Of a stretch of 64,000 nucleotides of DNA, positions 43,238 through 52,231 are shown piece after piece. The first letter of the stretch is position 1. Each line of letters begins with the position of its first letter. The position numbers were made by a program, and so were the translations under genes. This DNA is from Oscillospiraceae bacterium. Its GTDB lineage: Bacteria > Bacillota > Clostridia > Oscillospirales > Oscillospiraceae. The notes under the pieces are model-generated. The model was given only the letters and a program-made list of their open reading frames with translations. It had not been told where the DNA came from and ran no database searches. The stretch is from contig CACYXE010000006.1 in assembly GCA_902778275.1 (NCBI GenBank), positions 1 to 64,000 on the forward strand, written 5' to 3'.

Positions 43238-44962
43238 ATGAATGCGGTCAGCGAAATCCAGGCACGCCGTGCGGAAAATATCATCTGGACCTGCGCGGGG
43301 CGCTATGACTTCTCCCCGGATTTCAAGGCCTTTGATCAGGACGGCAGCGCCGACCTGTACTTTAACTGCATCCTGGGCGCGGCCCGCTGTCACTATGACT
43401 ACGCCTGTTTCGATCCGCTCTTCGCCGCTTTCGAGCGGGAGGAGGACGCGGACACCTATGTGGGTCTGTTCTGGCTGGGCTTGGAAAACGCGGTCTACCC
43501 CCGGGAACAGGCGCGCCGCCCGGTGCTGGAGGGGCTGCGCATGCAGTACGCCCGGGATTTCATCGCCGCTTTTGAGGACACCGGCGCCATCCGCCCGGCG
43601 GACGATTTCCATCTGCTGGACGCATTGTCCCTGGCCCACTGGCACCGGGTCCTGGGCGAGGAACCGAAGCTCAGCGGCTATGACATCACGCTGCTGGACG
43701 AGCTGGAGTTCAGCCCGGATCTGAGCAGCGAAGAGATCGCCGCCCGGGCCGGGGAGCTGTTCCGGCACTGGTTCCAGATCCGCGCCCGGGAGCGCAAAGA
43801 ACAGCGCCGGCTGCAGCTGCCGGGTCTGCGCAAGCGGGACAAAGTCCTGCGCGCCGGACGGCTGCGGCACTTCGGCGGCGGTTTTCTGGAGCGCAGCGGA
43901 AGCTCCGGCGGCAGCGCTGTCGGCGGCCAGGCCGAAAACGCCCTGGCCACCAAGATGAGCGCCTCGGAACTGCGCGCCTTCATGGAGACCAAGTTCGGCA
44001 AGTCCCTCTATTCTCCCCGGGAACAGGCCGCGGTGGAGCGCAGTCTATGCACCGGCGGTCACTGCGGCTGCCATCTGCTCTTCACCGCCGGGGAGCCCTG
44101 TGAAAAATCCAGGATCCAGAGCGCTTTCGAGGCCCTGTCCCGACAGCAGGAGGCGGCCCAGATTCAAAAGAACCGCCGCTATTATCAGGACAATCTGGCC
44201 CGGAACCGGACCGCCATATCGCAGCTGAGCGGCAAGATCCGAAACTCCGTGCTGCTCCATCTGCAGCCCGCCCCGGTCAAGGCGGACACAGGGGCGCTGA
44301 ACGGCCGGCTGGTCTGGCGCGCCGCGGTCGTGGAAGACGAGCGGGTCTTCCTCCGGCGGGAAAACGAGGACGCGGGAGACCTGAGCGTGGATCTGCTGCT
44401 GGACGCCTCCACCTCCCAAAAGGAGCGCCAGGAGCTGATCTCCACCCAGGCCTACATCATCGCGGAGGCGCTGAGCCGCTGCGGCATCCCCGTCCGGGTG
44501 CTGTCCTTTTGCTCCATGACCGGCTATACGGTCCTGCGCGTCTTCCGGGAGTATCAAAAGCCCGGAGACGACAGCCGGATCTTTGAATACGTCTCCAACG
44601 GCTGCAACCGGGACGGCCTTGCCGTCCGGGCGGCCCACTACCTGATCGGCCGGGCGCCTTACGAGCACAAGCTGCTGATCGTCCTGTCCGACGTGAAGCC
44701 CAACGACGTAGTGAAGCTCCCGGTTGCCGGCGGCGGCGAGGGAGCCGCCTACGAAAAGCAGGCGGGCCTGCGGGACACCGCCCTTGAGGTGCGCAGCGCC
44801 CGCGCCGACGGCATCGCGGTGCTGTGCATCTTCACCGGCAAGGATGAGGACCTGCCCGCCGCCCGCCTGGTCTACGGCCGGGACTTCGTCCGTATCCGCA
44901 GCATCGATCAGCTGGCTGACACGGTGGGACTGCTGATCCAAAATCAGATCAAAAACTTTTGA
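43238..44962 (+). CDS. VWA domain-containing protein (CobT/NorD-like), orphan
   Basis: A 574-residue soluble protein. The C-terminal 200 residues form a von Willebrand A-like domain with the metal site motif DASTS (about 388-392), as in CobT/NorD partners of MoxR-type AAA+ ATPases. The N-terminal 330 residues are mainly helical with a Cys/His cluster (CTGGHCGCH near 271). No MoxR ATPase or chelatase gene lies nearby, so the partner must be elsewhere. ATG 43238 is ten bases after GGGGAGG; GTG 43229 is too close. Confidence 0.8.
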   Translation: MNAVSEIQARRAENIIWTCAGRYDFSPDFKAFDQDGSADLYFNCILGAARCHYDYACFDPLFAAFEREEDADTYVGLFWLGLENAVYPREQARRPVLEGLRMQYARDFIAAFEDTGAIRPADDFHLLDALSLAHWHRVLGEEPKLSGYDITLLDELEFSPDLSSEEIAARAGELFRHWFQIRARERKEQRRLQLPGLRKRDKVLRAGRLRHFGGGFLERSGSSGGSAVGGQAENALATKMSASELRAFMETKFGKSLYSPREQAAVERSLCTGGHCGCHLLFTAGEPCEKSRIQSAFEALSRQQEAAQIQKNRRYYQDNLARNRTAISQLSGKIRNSVLLHLQPAPVKADTGALNGRLVWRAAVVEDERVFLRRENEDAGDLSVDLLLDASTSQKERQELISTQAYIIAEALSRCGIPVRVLSFCSMTGYTVLRVFREYQKPGDDSRIFEYVSNGCNRDGLAVRAAHYLIGRAPYEHKLLIVLSDVKPNDVVKLPVAGGGEGAAYEKQAGLRDTALEVRSARADGIAVLCIFTGKDEDLPAARLVYGRDFVRIRSIDQLADTVGLLIQNQIKNF

Positions 44963-45006
44963 ACAGGCAGAGGGCCGCCCCGGATGGGGCGGCCCTCTGC
45001 CTGTTC
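44961..45006. terminator. Bidirectional terminator, 21-bp stem
   Basis: 44961-44981 pairs perfectly with 44986-45006 around GGAT. It overlaps the stop of the VWA gene and separates convergent genes. Confidence 0.92.
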
Positions 45007-45016
45007 ATCATACTGC

Positions 45017-46123
45017 TTATTCTTTCTCCGTGATCTTCTCCAGTCGCTTTCGGACCGAGACGGGGATCCTGTGTTTGACCATTTGCCTGGGCAGATCGCC
45101 GAGGGTCTTCCTGGTGACGGCGCTGGACTTCTCCAGCCTGCGCAGCACCGCCTCCAGGCCGGCGGGCCCCTCGTCATCCAGCTGATCCAGATTCCTGGCG
45201 CCGCCGGCGGCCAGCGCAGCGAACAGCTCATCGGTGAAAATCACCCGGTCCTCCTGGGAGATGTCCGCGATCCAGTCGTTCAGCGCAGCGTTGATCAGCT
45301 GGCCGGCGGGCTCATCCCGATCCAACAGCGCAAGATCTCCGTGGTCGATGCCCCAGGTGGCCAGGCTGTGCTGCATCAGCCCCTTGGCCGAAGACCGCAC
45401 GATCCGGGTATCCGTTATCTGCGGCTCAAACAGCTTGCCCACCACGGAAAAGCCGGGGATGACGCGGGTGGTCCTGGCGTCGATCCGCTCCATGCAGCCC
45501 AGATCCATGACCTCCGGACAGAGGCCCGGTCCGTCCAGCAGATACACGCGCTCCACCCGCTGCCACAGCTCCTCTTCCAACAGGCAGGCGGTATACAGGG
45601 CCAGATTTCCGCCCTTGGAGTGTCCGCCCAGCAGCCAGCGGCGGCCGGGCTTCAGCTGCGCTCTGGCATACCGCAGGGCCATCTCCTGGGCCTCGGTGCG
45701 GCAGAAGCTGATCATGAAATCCTCTTTCCAGCCGGCCAGGCTGTTGTCCGTGCCCCGGTAGGCCAGGAAGGACAGATCCGCCTCATCGTGGAAGCACACG
45801 GCGGAAAACTGCAGCGGCGGCTGGCTGCGGCTGCGGTCCACATAGTTCGTCATCCGCAGCTGCCCGAAGCGCCGGGACGCGGCGGCCAGCTCCAGGATCT
45901 GCCGGTAGCCCAGGTCTTTGCCGGTGATCATGAGCCGCGCGCGCCCTTCGGCAAGCATGTCGGCGCAGTCTTTCACACGGTGCACCCCGCTGCGCTTTTC
46001 AAACACCGGGGCCAGGTCAAAGTAACTGATGACGCACAGGATCAGCGCGTCGGCTTCCCGAAAGCCGGTGGCGGAAAAGGGGTAGTCCCCCATCCACTGA
46101 ATATAATCGGAGAGATTGTCCAC
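45017..46123 (-). CDS. Mbeg1-like (DUF2974) alpha/beta hydrolase
   Basis: A 368-residue protein of the Mbeg1-like group related to class 3 lipases. The nucleophile elbow is GGHSKGGNLALYTAC (GHSKG, Ser near residue 169), preceded by AYRGTDNSLAGWKEDF with the oxyanion region. Substrate unknown. It starts with GTG at 46123, directly after the M28 peptidase gene, in a leftward operon with the peptidase and a UvrA paralogue. Confidence 0.87.
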   Translation of the reverse strand: MDNLSDYIQWMGDYPFSATGFREADALILCVISYFDLAPVFEKRSGVHRVKDCADMLAEGRARLMITGKDLGYRQILELAAASRRFGQLRMTNYVDRSRSQPPLQFSAVCFHDEADLSFLAYRGTDNSLAGWKEDFMISFCRTEAQEMALRYARAQLKPGRRWLLGGHSKGGNLALYTACLLEEELWQRVERVYLLDGPGLCPEVMDLGCMERIDARTTRVIPGFSVVGKLFEPQITDTRIVRSSAKGLMQHSLATWGIDHGDLALLDRDEPAGQLINAALNDWIADISQEDRVIFTDELFAALAAGGARNLDQLDDEGPAGLEAVLRRLEKSSAVTRKTLGDLPRQMVKHRIPVSVRKRLEKITEKE

Positions 46124-46126
46124 GCT

Positions 46127-47371
46127 TTACACCTCCCTGTCCAAGGCGCCCCGGTCCAACTCCTCCAGCAGACGCACCGTGGCGCGATAGCAGTTTTCCA
46201 ACCCCGTCCGGTCCAGATTGTCATAGCTGTCCCGGCGGGTGTGATAGTAGTCCTCCAGCTTGTGATTGAGCCCTGTAACGGCCACGGCGCGAAAGCCGCC
46301 CTGGCAAAAGGCCGCGCTGTCGGTGGCGCCGCCCAGGGGCGGCACCCAGCCCCGGCGGCAGGGGACGTCCTGCTCCGCGGCGCTGCGCAAAAACAGCTCG
46401 CCCATGGCTGCGTCCGCCTTTACCGTGCCGTTCAGGTCCCGGAAATTGACCATCAGATAACGGGGATCGTGGATGGTATCGAAGCTGTAGATATAGGTGG
46501 GCACGTCCCGGTAGTCCTCCCGGTGGGCCCGGCACCAGGCCTTGGCGCCCCGCAGGCCGGATTCCTCCGAGCCGGTGAGCAGCACGCCCACCTCCGTATG
46601 CTCCAGCGCAAGTCCCGCCTGCTCCATGGCGCGCAGCAGGGCGATGCCCATATAGCAGCCGCTCAGGTCGTCGTTGGCCCCGTCCACCACCCGACGGCGG
46701 TTTCGCAGGAAGGGCAGACCGATCCATGCGGGCAGGAACAGCAGGCAGATCCGTCCGGCGGTCCGTACCCAGACGCCGGCACCCGCCAGGCGGCAGACGG
46801 CCAAACCCATGCAGCAGAACACGCCCAGGGTGGCCAGTACCACATGGGCCTCAAAGGCCACACCGCCCAGGTAGTAATTGAGGGGCCACTCCCAGGCCGC
46901 GTCGATGTGGCCGTTGAAGAAGACCCGGCGGCGCAGCTCTCCGGTACAGGGGCGCAGGGCCGTCACGTTGGTCCCCTCCCGGGTGGGGAAAAAGGGGTCC
47001 ACCACCCGGTGGTACAGGATAAACTGGAGCAGCATCAGGGCGAAGGCCGCCGCCCCGAACAAAAGGCACAGCCCGGGCGAAAAGAAGAAGCACAGACAGC
47101 ACAGCAGATCCAGGGCTGTGGAGAAGTACAGATAGCCGTAGAAGGCCCCGGGCTGCTCCCGGAAGCTCTCGATCTGTACCCGGGGGCAGCCGCAGTCCTT
47201 TCGCAGGACCTCCGCCATGTATGCGCCCGCTTCCCGCTCGCCCCGGGTACCGGGGCTGCGGGGCTTCATGTCCCGGCAGATGCGGGTGATCTCCCGGACC
47301 ATGTAGTCCACGCTGCCGCCCGCCTCCCGGCGCAGCCGCGCAAAGATTTTATCTTTTTCCGTGTCTGTCAA
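46127..47371 (-). CDS. Membrane M28-family metallopeptidase
   Basis: A 414-residue protein. Metal-ligand motifs of M28 are visible: FNGHIDAAWEW (His-x-Asp), DGANDDLSGC (Asp bridging), TGSEESGLRGA (Glu-Glu) and a closing TGLNHKLEDYYHTRRD-type segment with His. Four hydrophobic stretches, in pairs before and after the first metal motif, suggest membrane attachment, unusual for M28. The start is TTG 47371, overlapping the uvrA-type stop by four bases (TTGA). The longer frame starting at 47452 would overlap the uvrA gene. Confidence 0.82.
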   Translation of the reverse strand: MTDTEKDKIFARLRREAGGSVDYMVREITRICRDMKPRSPGTRGEREAGAYMAEVLRKDCGCPRVQIESFREQPGAFYGYLYFSTALDLLCCLCFFFSPGLCLLFGAAAFALMLLQFILYHRVVDPFFPTREGTNVTALRPCTGELRRRVFFNGHIDAAWEWPLNYYLGGVAFEAHVVLATLGVFCCMGLAVCRLAGAGVWVRTAGRICLLFLPAWIGLPFLRNRRRVVDGANDDLSGCYMGIALLRAMEQAGLALEHTEVGVLLTGSEESGLRGAKAWCRAHREDYRDVPTYIYSFDTIHDPRYLMVNFRDLNGTVKADAAMGELFLRSAAEQDVPCRRGWVPPLGGATDSAAFCQGGFRAVAVTGLNHKLEDYYHTRRDSYDNLDRTGLENCYRATVRLLEELDRGALDREV

Positions 47372-49911
47372 GATCCGCTTTCCTTTCCCGCGCTCAGCTT
47401 TTCCATGTATTGCCGCAGATAGCGTCCCGTCCGGCTCTCGGCGCAGCGGCACAGTTCCTCCGGGGTCCCCGCGGCCACGATCCGGCCGCCCTCCTCACCG
47501 CCGCCGGGCCCCATATCGACCACATAGTCGGCGCTGCGGATCACATCCAGATCGTGTTCGATCACGACCACGGTGGCGCCGCTTTCGATCAGCCGCTGGA
47601 AGACCTGCAGCAGGGTCTGTACGTCCAGCGGATGCAGGCCGATGGTGGGCTCGTCGAACACGAACACCGTATCCGCCTGGCCCCGGCCCATTTCGCTTGC
47701 CAGCTTCAGCCGCTGGGCCTCGCCGCCGGACAGACTGGGAGTCTGCTCCCCCAGGGTCAGATAGCCCAGACCAAGGTCATGGAGCACTTGGAGCTTTCGC
47801 TTCACCGGCGGCAGATCGCCGCAGACGCGCAGCGCCTCATCCACGCTCATGGCCATCAGCTCGGGCAGGCTGTATCCCGGCTCCCCGTTTTTGCCGGGAC
47901 GCCGGATCAGACCGGCCTCCCGCCCGTAGCGGGAGCCCCGGCAATCCGGACACGGGATCTCCACGTCCGGCAAAAACTGCACGTCCAGGCTGATGGAGCC
48001 GGTGCCGTCACAGATCGGGCAGCGCAGCGCACCGGTATTGTAGGAAAAGTCCCCCGCCTTCCGGCCCCGGGTGCGGGCCTCGGGCGCCTTGGCGTAGACC
48101 TTGCGCAGTTCATCGTGGACGTCCGCGTAGGTGGCCACGGTCGAGCGGATGTTGATGCCGATGGGGGTAGCGTCGATGAGCTTCACTTGCTCGACGCCCT
48201 CCGCAGAAAGCTGCCGTACATGGGCGGGCAGCTTCTCCCCCCTGATTTTCGCCGCCAGGGCGGGGATCAGGCTTTCCAGTACCGCAGTGGTCTTGCCGGA
48301 CCCGGAGACGCCGGTCACGGCGATGAGCCGCCCCTTGGGCAGATCCAGCTCCAGGGGCTTGACGGTGTGGATCTGCCCGGTGGACAGGTGGATCTTTCCC
48401 AGCTCGAACATCCGGTCAGCCGCCGCCTGCTGCCGCAGGTCCACGGCGGCCTTTCCCGAGAGGAAGGGTCCGATGCGGGAATCGGGATCCCGCTCCAGAT
48501 CCTCCACCGTCCCCTGGGCCACCAGGAATCCGCCGCCAGCGCCGGCCTCCGGCCCCAGTTCCAGGATCCAGTCCGCCTGGGAGAGGATGTTCACGTCGTG
48601 ATCCACCAGGATCACGCTGTTGCCGTCTGCCAACAGGTCCCGCATCACGCCGGTGAGGCCCTCCATGTTGGCCGGGTGCAGGCCGATGGAGGGCTCGTCC
48701 AGCACATACAACACCCCGGTGGTTCGATTGCGCACCGCGCGGGCCAGCTGCATCCGCTGCCGCTCGCCGGTGGAGAGCGTGGAGGCCGCCCGGTCCAGGG
48801 TCAGATAGCTGAGTCCCAGATCCATCAGCCGCCTGGCGGCCCCCTGGAAGGACTCGCAGATGCTCTCCGCCATGGGCCGCATCTCCTCCGGCAGGGAGGC
48901 CGGGACCCCGGTCACCCATTCCACTAGCTGGCCCAGTGTCATGGTACAGGCCTCCGCCAGGGAGATGCCCCGCAGCCGGGGCGCCCGCGCCGCTTCGCTG
49001 AGCCGGGTGCCGCCGCAGTCCGGGCAGATCTCCTGCTTGAGGAACTTTTCCACCCGCTTCATGCCCTTCTCGTCCTTGACCTTGGACAGGGCGTTTTCCA
49101 CGGTATAGGTGGCGTTGAAATAGGTAAAGTCCATGTCCCCCGCCGCGCCGGAGGTCTTGTTCTGATAGATGATGTTTTTCTTGACGGCGGGCCCGTGAAA
49201 CACGATGTCCCGCTCCCGCTCCGTCAGTTCCCGGAAGGGCACGTCGGTACGCACGCCCATCTCCCGGGCGATGTCCTTCATCAGCGACCACATCAGGGTC
49301 TGCCAGGGCGCCACTGCCCCCTGGTCTATGCTCAGCGATTCATCCGGCACCAGGGTGGATTCATCCACGGTGCGCACCACACCGGTGCCGTCGCAGCGTT
49401 TGCAGGCGCCGGTGCTGTTGAAGGCCAGCTCCTCCGCGCCGGGGCCGAAGAAGCGCGCGCCGCAGACCGGGCACACCAGCTCCTGCTCGGCGGCCACCTT
49501 CAGCGTGGGCTCGATATAGTGCCCGTTGGGGCAGCGGTGGCTGGCCAGGCGGGAATACATCAGCCGCAGGCTGTTGAGCAGCTCCGTGCCCGTGCCGAAG
49601 GTGCTGCGGATGCCGGGCATCGCCGGGCGCTGATGCAGCGCCAGTGCGGCGGGCACATACAGCACCTGGTCCACCCGAGCCTTTTCCGCCTGGGTCATGC
49701 GCCGCCGGGTATAGGTGGACAGAGACTCCAGATACCGCCGTGAGCCCTCCGCGTACAGGATGCCCAGGGCCAGGGAGGACTTGCCCGAGCCGGACACCCC
49801 GGCGATGCCCACCAGTCTGTGCAGGGGGATGTCCACATCCAGGTTTTTCAGATTGTGTACCCGGGCGCCGCGCACTTCGATCTGCGCGGGGGCCGGCTGC
49901 TTTTTCTCCAT
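47368..49911 (-). CDS. UvrA paralogue (class II excinuclease ATPase subunit)
   Basis: An 847-residue twin-cassette ATPase, about 100 residues shorter than housekeeping UvrA. Walker A motifs are GVSGSGKSS (N-terminal) and GVSGSGKTT (middle). The N-terminal signature is LSTGERQRMQLARAV, with Thr where LSGG is usual, and the second is SLSGGEAQRLKLASE. Zinc modules are CKRCDGTG, CPDCGGTRL and CPICDGTG...CPDCRG. Short paralogues of this kind are linked to antibiotic self-protection or accessory repair. No uvrB or uvrC nearby. Confidence 0.88.
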   Translation of the reverse strand: MEKKQPAPAQIEVRGARVHNLKNLDVDIPLHRLVGIAGVSGSGKSSLALGILYAEGSRRYLESLSTYTRRRMTQAEKARVDQVLYVPAALALHQRPAMPGIRSTFGTGTELLNSLRLMYSRLASHRCPNGHYIEPTLKVAAEQELVCPVCGARFFGPGAEELAFNSTGACKRCDGTGVVRTVDESTLVPDESLSIDQGAVAPWQTLMWSLMKDIAREMGVRTDVPFRELTERERDIVFHGPAVKKNIIYQNKTSGAAGDMDFTYFNATYTVENALSKVKDEKGMKRVEKFLKQEICPDCGGTRLSEAARAPRLRGISLAEACTMTLGQLVEWVTGVPASLPEEMRPMAESICESFQGAARRLMDLGLSYLTLDRAASTLSTGERQRMQLARAVRNRTTGVLYVLDEPSIGLHPANMEGLTGVMRDLLADGNSVILVDHDVNILSQADWILELGPEAGAGGGFLVAQGTVEDLERDPDSRIGPFLSGKAAVDLRQQAAADRMFELGKIHLSTGQIHTVKPLELDLPKGRLIAVTGVSGSGKTTAVLESLIPALAAKIRGEKLPAHVRQLSAEGVEQVKLIDATPIGINIRSTVATYADVHDELRKVYAKAPEARTRGRKAGDFSYNTGALRCPICDGTGSISLDVQFLPDVEIPCPDCRGSRYGREAGLIRRPGKNGEPGYSLPELMAMSVDEALRVCGDLPPVKRKLQVLHDLGLGYLTLGEQTPSLSGGEAQRLKLASEMGRGQADTVFVFDEPTIGLHPLDVQTLLQVFQRLIESGATVVVIEHDLDVIRSADYVVDMGPGGGEEGGRIVAAGTPEELCRCAESRTGRYLRQYMEKLSAGKESGS

Positions 49912-49946
49912 ACGGCGTTTGCTCCTTGCCTGTTCTTCTCATTAAA

Positions 49947-49974
49947 ATTATACCAAGTTCCCTCCAGATTGCAA
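49947..49974 (-). promoter_or_regulatory. Promoter of the uvrA-paralogue operon
   Basis: TTGCAA (49974-49969), 16 bases, TATAAT (49952-49947). Confidence 0.7.
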
Positions 49975-50007
49975 GGGCCGCGGCCTGCCGCATAAGCGGC
50001 TCTTGAC

Positions 50008-50056
50008 ACGCAACGCACATTTTAGGCTTGTGCATTGCGTTTCTTCTTTGTATAAT
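50008..50056 (+). promoter_or_regulatory. Promoter and dyad before the secreted duplicated protein
   Basis: TTGTGC (50028-50033), 17 bases, TATAAT (50051-50056). An imperfect dyad, ACGCAACGCAC with GTGCATTGCGT (about 50008-50040), covers the -35. Confidence 0.55.
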
Positions 50057-50114
50057 AAAAAATGGAAATTTGGATAAATATCGTTGAATTCATACCTTCA
50101 GAAAGGAGAACGAC

Positions 50115-51653
50115 ATGAAGAAGCTGGCTTTGACCCTGTGTTTGATCCTGGTCTTTTCGCTGGTGCTGTCCCCCCTGTGCTACGCGGCGGGCGACAATTA
50201 TGACACTCTGGCGGACTGGGACATCAAGATCGCGGTGCCCGACGGCACTACCGCCGTGCTGCAGGGGCGCAATTACTACATCTATGCCCAGCATGACGGC
50301 TCCATCCCCTACGTGATGCTGACTGTGAACCGCTATGCCTCGGAGGAGGAATTCTTTGACGCCTTCACGCCCTACATGAAGCAGCAGTATTCCGACCTGA
50401 AGGTCACCTCCGATATGGAAAAGGTCGTCATCGGCGACAAGACCGGCTATGAGGTGGATTACAGCTACACGGTCAGCGGCCACGACGTGACCGACCGCCG
50501 CATCGCCATCGCCCTCAACGGCCTGGTCTACATGTTCGCCTCCAAGGAAGTGGAGGATCTGGGCATGACCATCGGGACCATGCTGGAGGACGTGATCGCC
50601 GACTGTGAATTTCTCAATTTGCCCGCAGCCGAGCCCGGACCCACGGTGGACGTGGAGCTGCCCGACCTGGAGGAGGAGATCAAACTCTCGACCACTTATC
50701 TGTACTGCCAGGACGACGGCATGCCCAAGTACTGGCTGGATCTGACCGGCACCGTGATCGACAATCTGGTGCTGCACTGCTATTTCCGCTCCGGGGATCC
50801 CAGCTTCTATGAAACCTTCTTCATCCTGGACCTGGACACCGCGGACGTCAGAAACGGGCGGGTCAAGATCCATGACATCTATAACGAAAACGGCTATGAC
50901 GTGTCCGACTGGTTCAGGAGCCTCGAGATCCGTTTTGCCGACGACAGCGCCCAGCTGGTCGTCAAGCGGAATGAAAAGACCCTGGCCGGCGGCGGAGACG
51001 ACAACATCCTCACCGGCAGCTATCCCATGGAGCCCATGCGGGCGGCGCTGGACTATGCCTACTACCAGGACGACGGACAGTTGAAATACTGGGTGGATAT
51101 GGACGGAGAGGACGTCCTGCTCCACGCCAATTTCATCTCCGATTCCCCGGAGTATTATGAGACCGTGTTCACCCTGGACATGGAAACGGCGGATGTGGAC
51201 GACTACACGATCGCCTTCCATAAAATTATCGACAGTCACGGCCTGGACATATCCAAATGGTTCAAGTCCTTCACCCTGACCAAGGTCCAGGGTGCGCTGA
51301 TGATGAATGTGAAGCGGGATGAGAAGACCCTGGCCGGCGGCGCGGGGGACAACATCCTCACCGGCGTCTATCTGCTGGAGCCGCGGCCTTACCTGCAGCC
51401 CCTGAAGGACGGCCCCTACACCGGCGAGGAGCTGGGCCGCTGGGCGCAGATCTACTACTTCATCGAGAACGGCTTCTATCCCCCGGAGGTGGAGGTCATC
51501 GAGAACGATGACGGCAGCTTTACCATCCACCTGTTCGAGATCGTGGATCTGGACGGCGTCACCCACACCGCCACCTCCGCCTGGTATACCGTAGACGAAT
51601 ACGGCTATGGCACCAACGACATTCTGGAGCAGCCCATCCAATTGGTTGCCTAA
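50115..51653 (+). CDS. Secreted protein with an internal domain duplication, function unknown
   Basis: A 512-residue protein with a signal peptide (MKKLALTLCLILVFSLVLSP, cleavage near CYA at 25). Residues 26-185 form a domain resembling PsbP/DUF1795-like sensors (YVMLTVNRYASEEEFFDAFTPYM); that call is tentative. Residues about 191-306 and 310-425 are two copies of one beta-rich module sharing YCQDDG/YYQDDG, YETFFILDLDTADV/YETVFTLDMETADV, DVSDWFRS/DISKWFKS and NEKTLAGGGDDNILTG/DEKTLAGGAGDNILTG. A third, partial unit may end the protein. No known family matched by eye. AAAGGAGAA precedes the ATG. Confidence 0.75.
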   Translation: MKKLALTLCLILVFSLVLSPLCYAAGDNYDTLADWDIKIAVPDGTTAVLQGRNYYIYAQHDGSIPYVMLTVNRYASEEEFFDAFTPYMKQQYSDLKVTSDMEKVVIGDKTGYEVDYSYTVSGHDVTDRRIAIALNGLVYMFASKEVEDLGMTIGTMLEDVIADCEFLNLPAAEPGPTVDVELPDLEEEIKLSTTYLYCQDDGMPKYWLDLTGTVIDNLVLHCYFRSGDPSFYETFFILDLDTADVRNGRVKIHDIYNENGYDVSDWFRSLEIRFADDSAQLVVKRNEKTLAGGGDDNILTGSYPMEPMRAALDYAYYQDDGQLKYWVDMDGEDVLLHANFISDSPEYYETVFTLDMETADVDDYTIAFHKIIDSHGLDISKWFKSFTLTKVQGALMMNVKRDEKTLAGGAGDNILTGVYLLEPRPYLQPLKDGPYTGEELGRWAQIYYFIENGFYPPEVEVIENDDGSFTIHLFEIVDLDGVTHTATSAWYTVDEYGYGTNDILEQPIQLVA

Positions 51654-51721
51654 AGCGGGAACTCTTTCCTTCTGTCTGCGTCATAAAAGCGTAACGCTTT
51701 GATAATGGGAGGGATCCCCCT

Positions 51722-52231
51722 ATGTTGGGCAAGCAGAAATGCAAGATCTTGAAGGAGATCCGGCAGCGGATCGCCGATGAAAACGATATTCCCTACGTGA
51801 CGCGGGAGTGTACGCACCAGGGCAACTGCGCCGGGACCTGCCCCCGCTGCGAAAGCGAGCTGCGCTATCTGGAGCGGCAGCTGGCCCTGCGCGCCTCCAT
51901 GGGCAAGCGGGTGGCCGTGGCCGCCCTGTGCGCCGGGATGGCCTTCGGCGCCGCCGGCTGCACCAGCGCGCCAAAGCCCGGCGGCGGCGAAGAGGTCAGC
52001 GAACTGGGCGGCGCGGTACCCTATGAAGACCAGGGGCCGGAGGAGCCGGAGATCTTCGTGACCAGCGGAGAGGTGGCCTGGCCGGAAGAGCCGGAGGACG
52101 GGGAGCCCTGCGAAGCCACGCCAAAGCCGGAGGATGAAGATCTGCCGCCGCTGGCGGGTGAAATCGTCCCCATAGAAGAGATCGAGCTCATGGGCGATGT
52201 GGCCTACTTCCCCGAGGATTCCAATGGATGA
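51722..52231 (+). CDS. Cys-rich domain fused to a lipoprotein-like signal and acidic tail
   Basis: A 169-residue protein in three parts. Residues 1-60 are soluble, with C7, C30, H32, C36, C40 and C43 (CTHQGNCAGTCPRC is CxHxxxCxxxCxxC), plausible for a metal or Fe-S site. Residues 61-80 look like a lipoprotein signal (GKRVAVAALCAGMAFGAAGC) displaced 60 residues from the N-terminus. Residues 81-169 are acidic and proline-rich. It overlaps the radical SAM gene by eight bases and may be its partner or substrate (inference). Family not recognised with certainty. Confidence 0.7.
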   Translation: MLGKQKCKILKEIRQRIADENDIPYVTRECTHQGNCAGTCPRCESELRYLERQLALRASMGKRVAVAALCAGMAFGAAGCTSAPKPGGGEEVSELGGAVPYEDQGPEEPEIFVTSGEVAWPEEPEDGEPCEATPKPEDEDLPPLAGEIVPIEEIELMGDVAYFPEDSNG

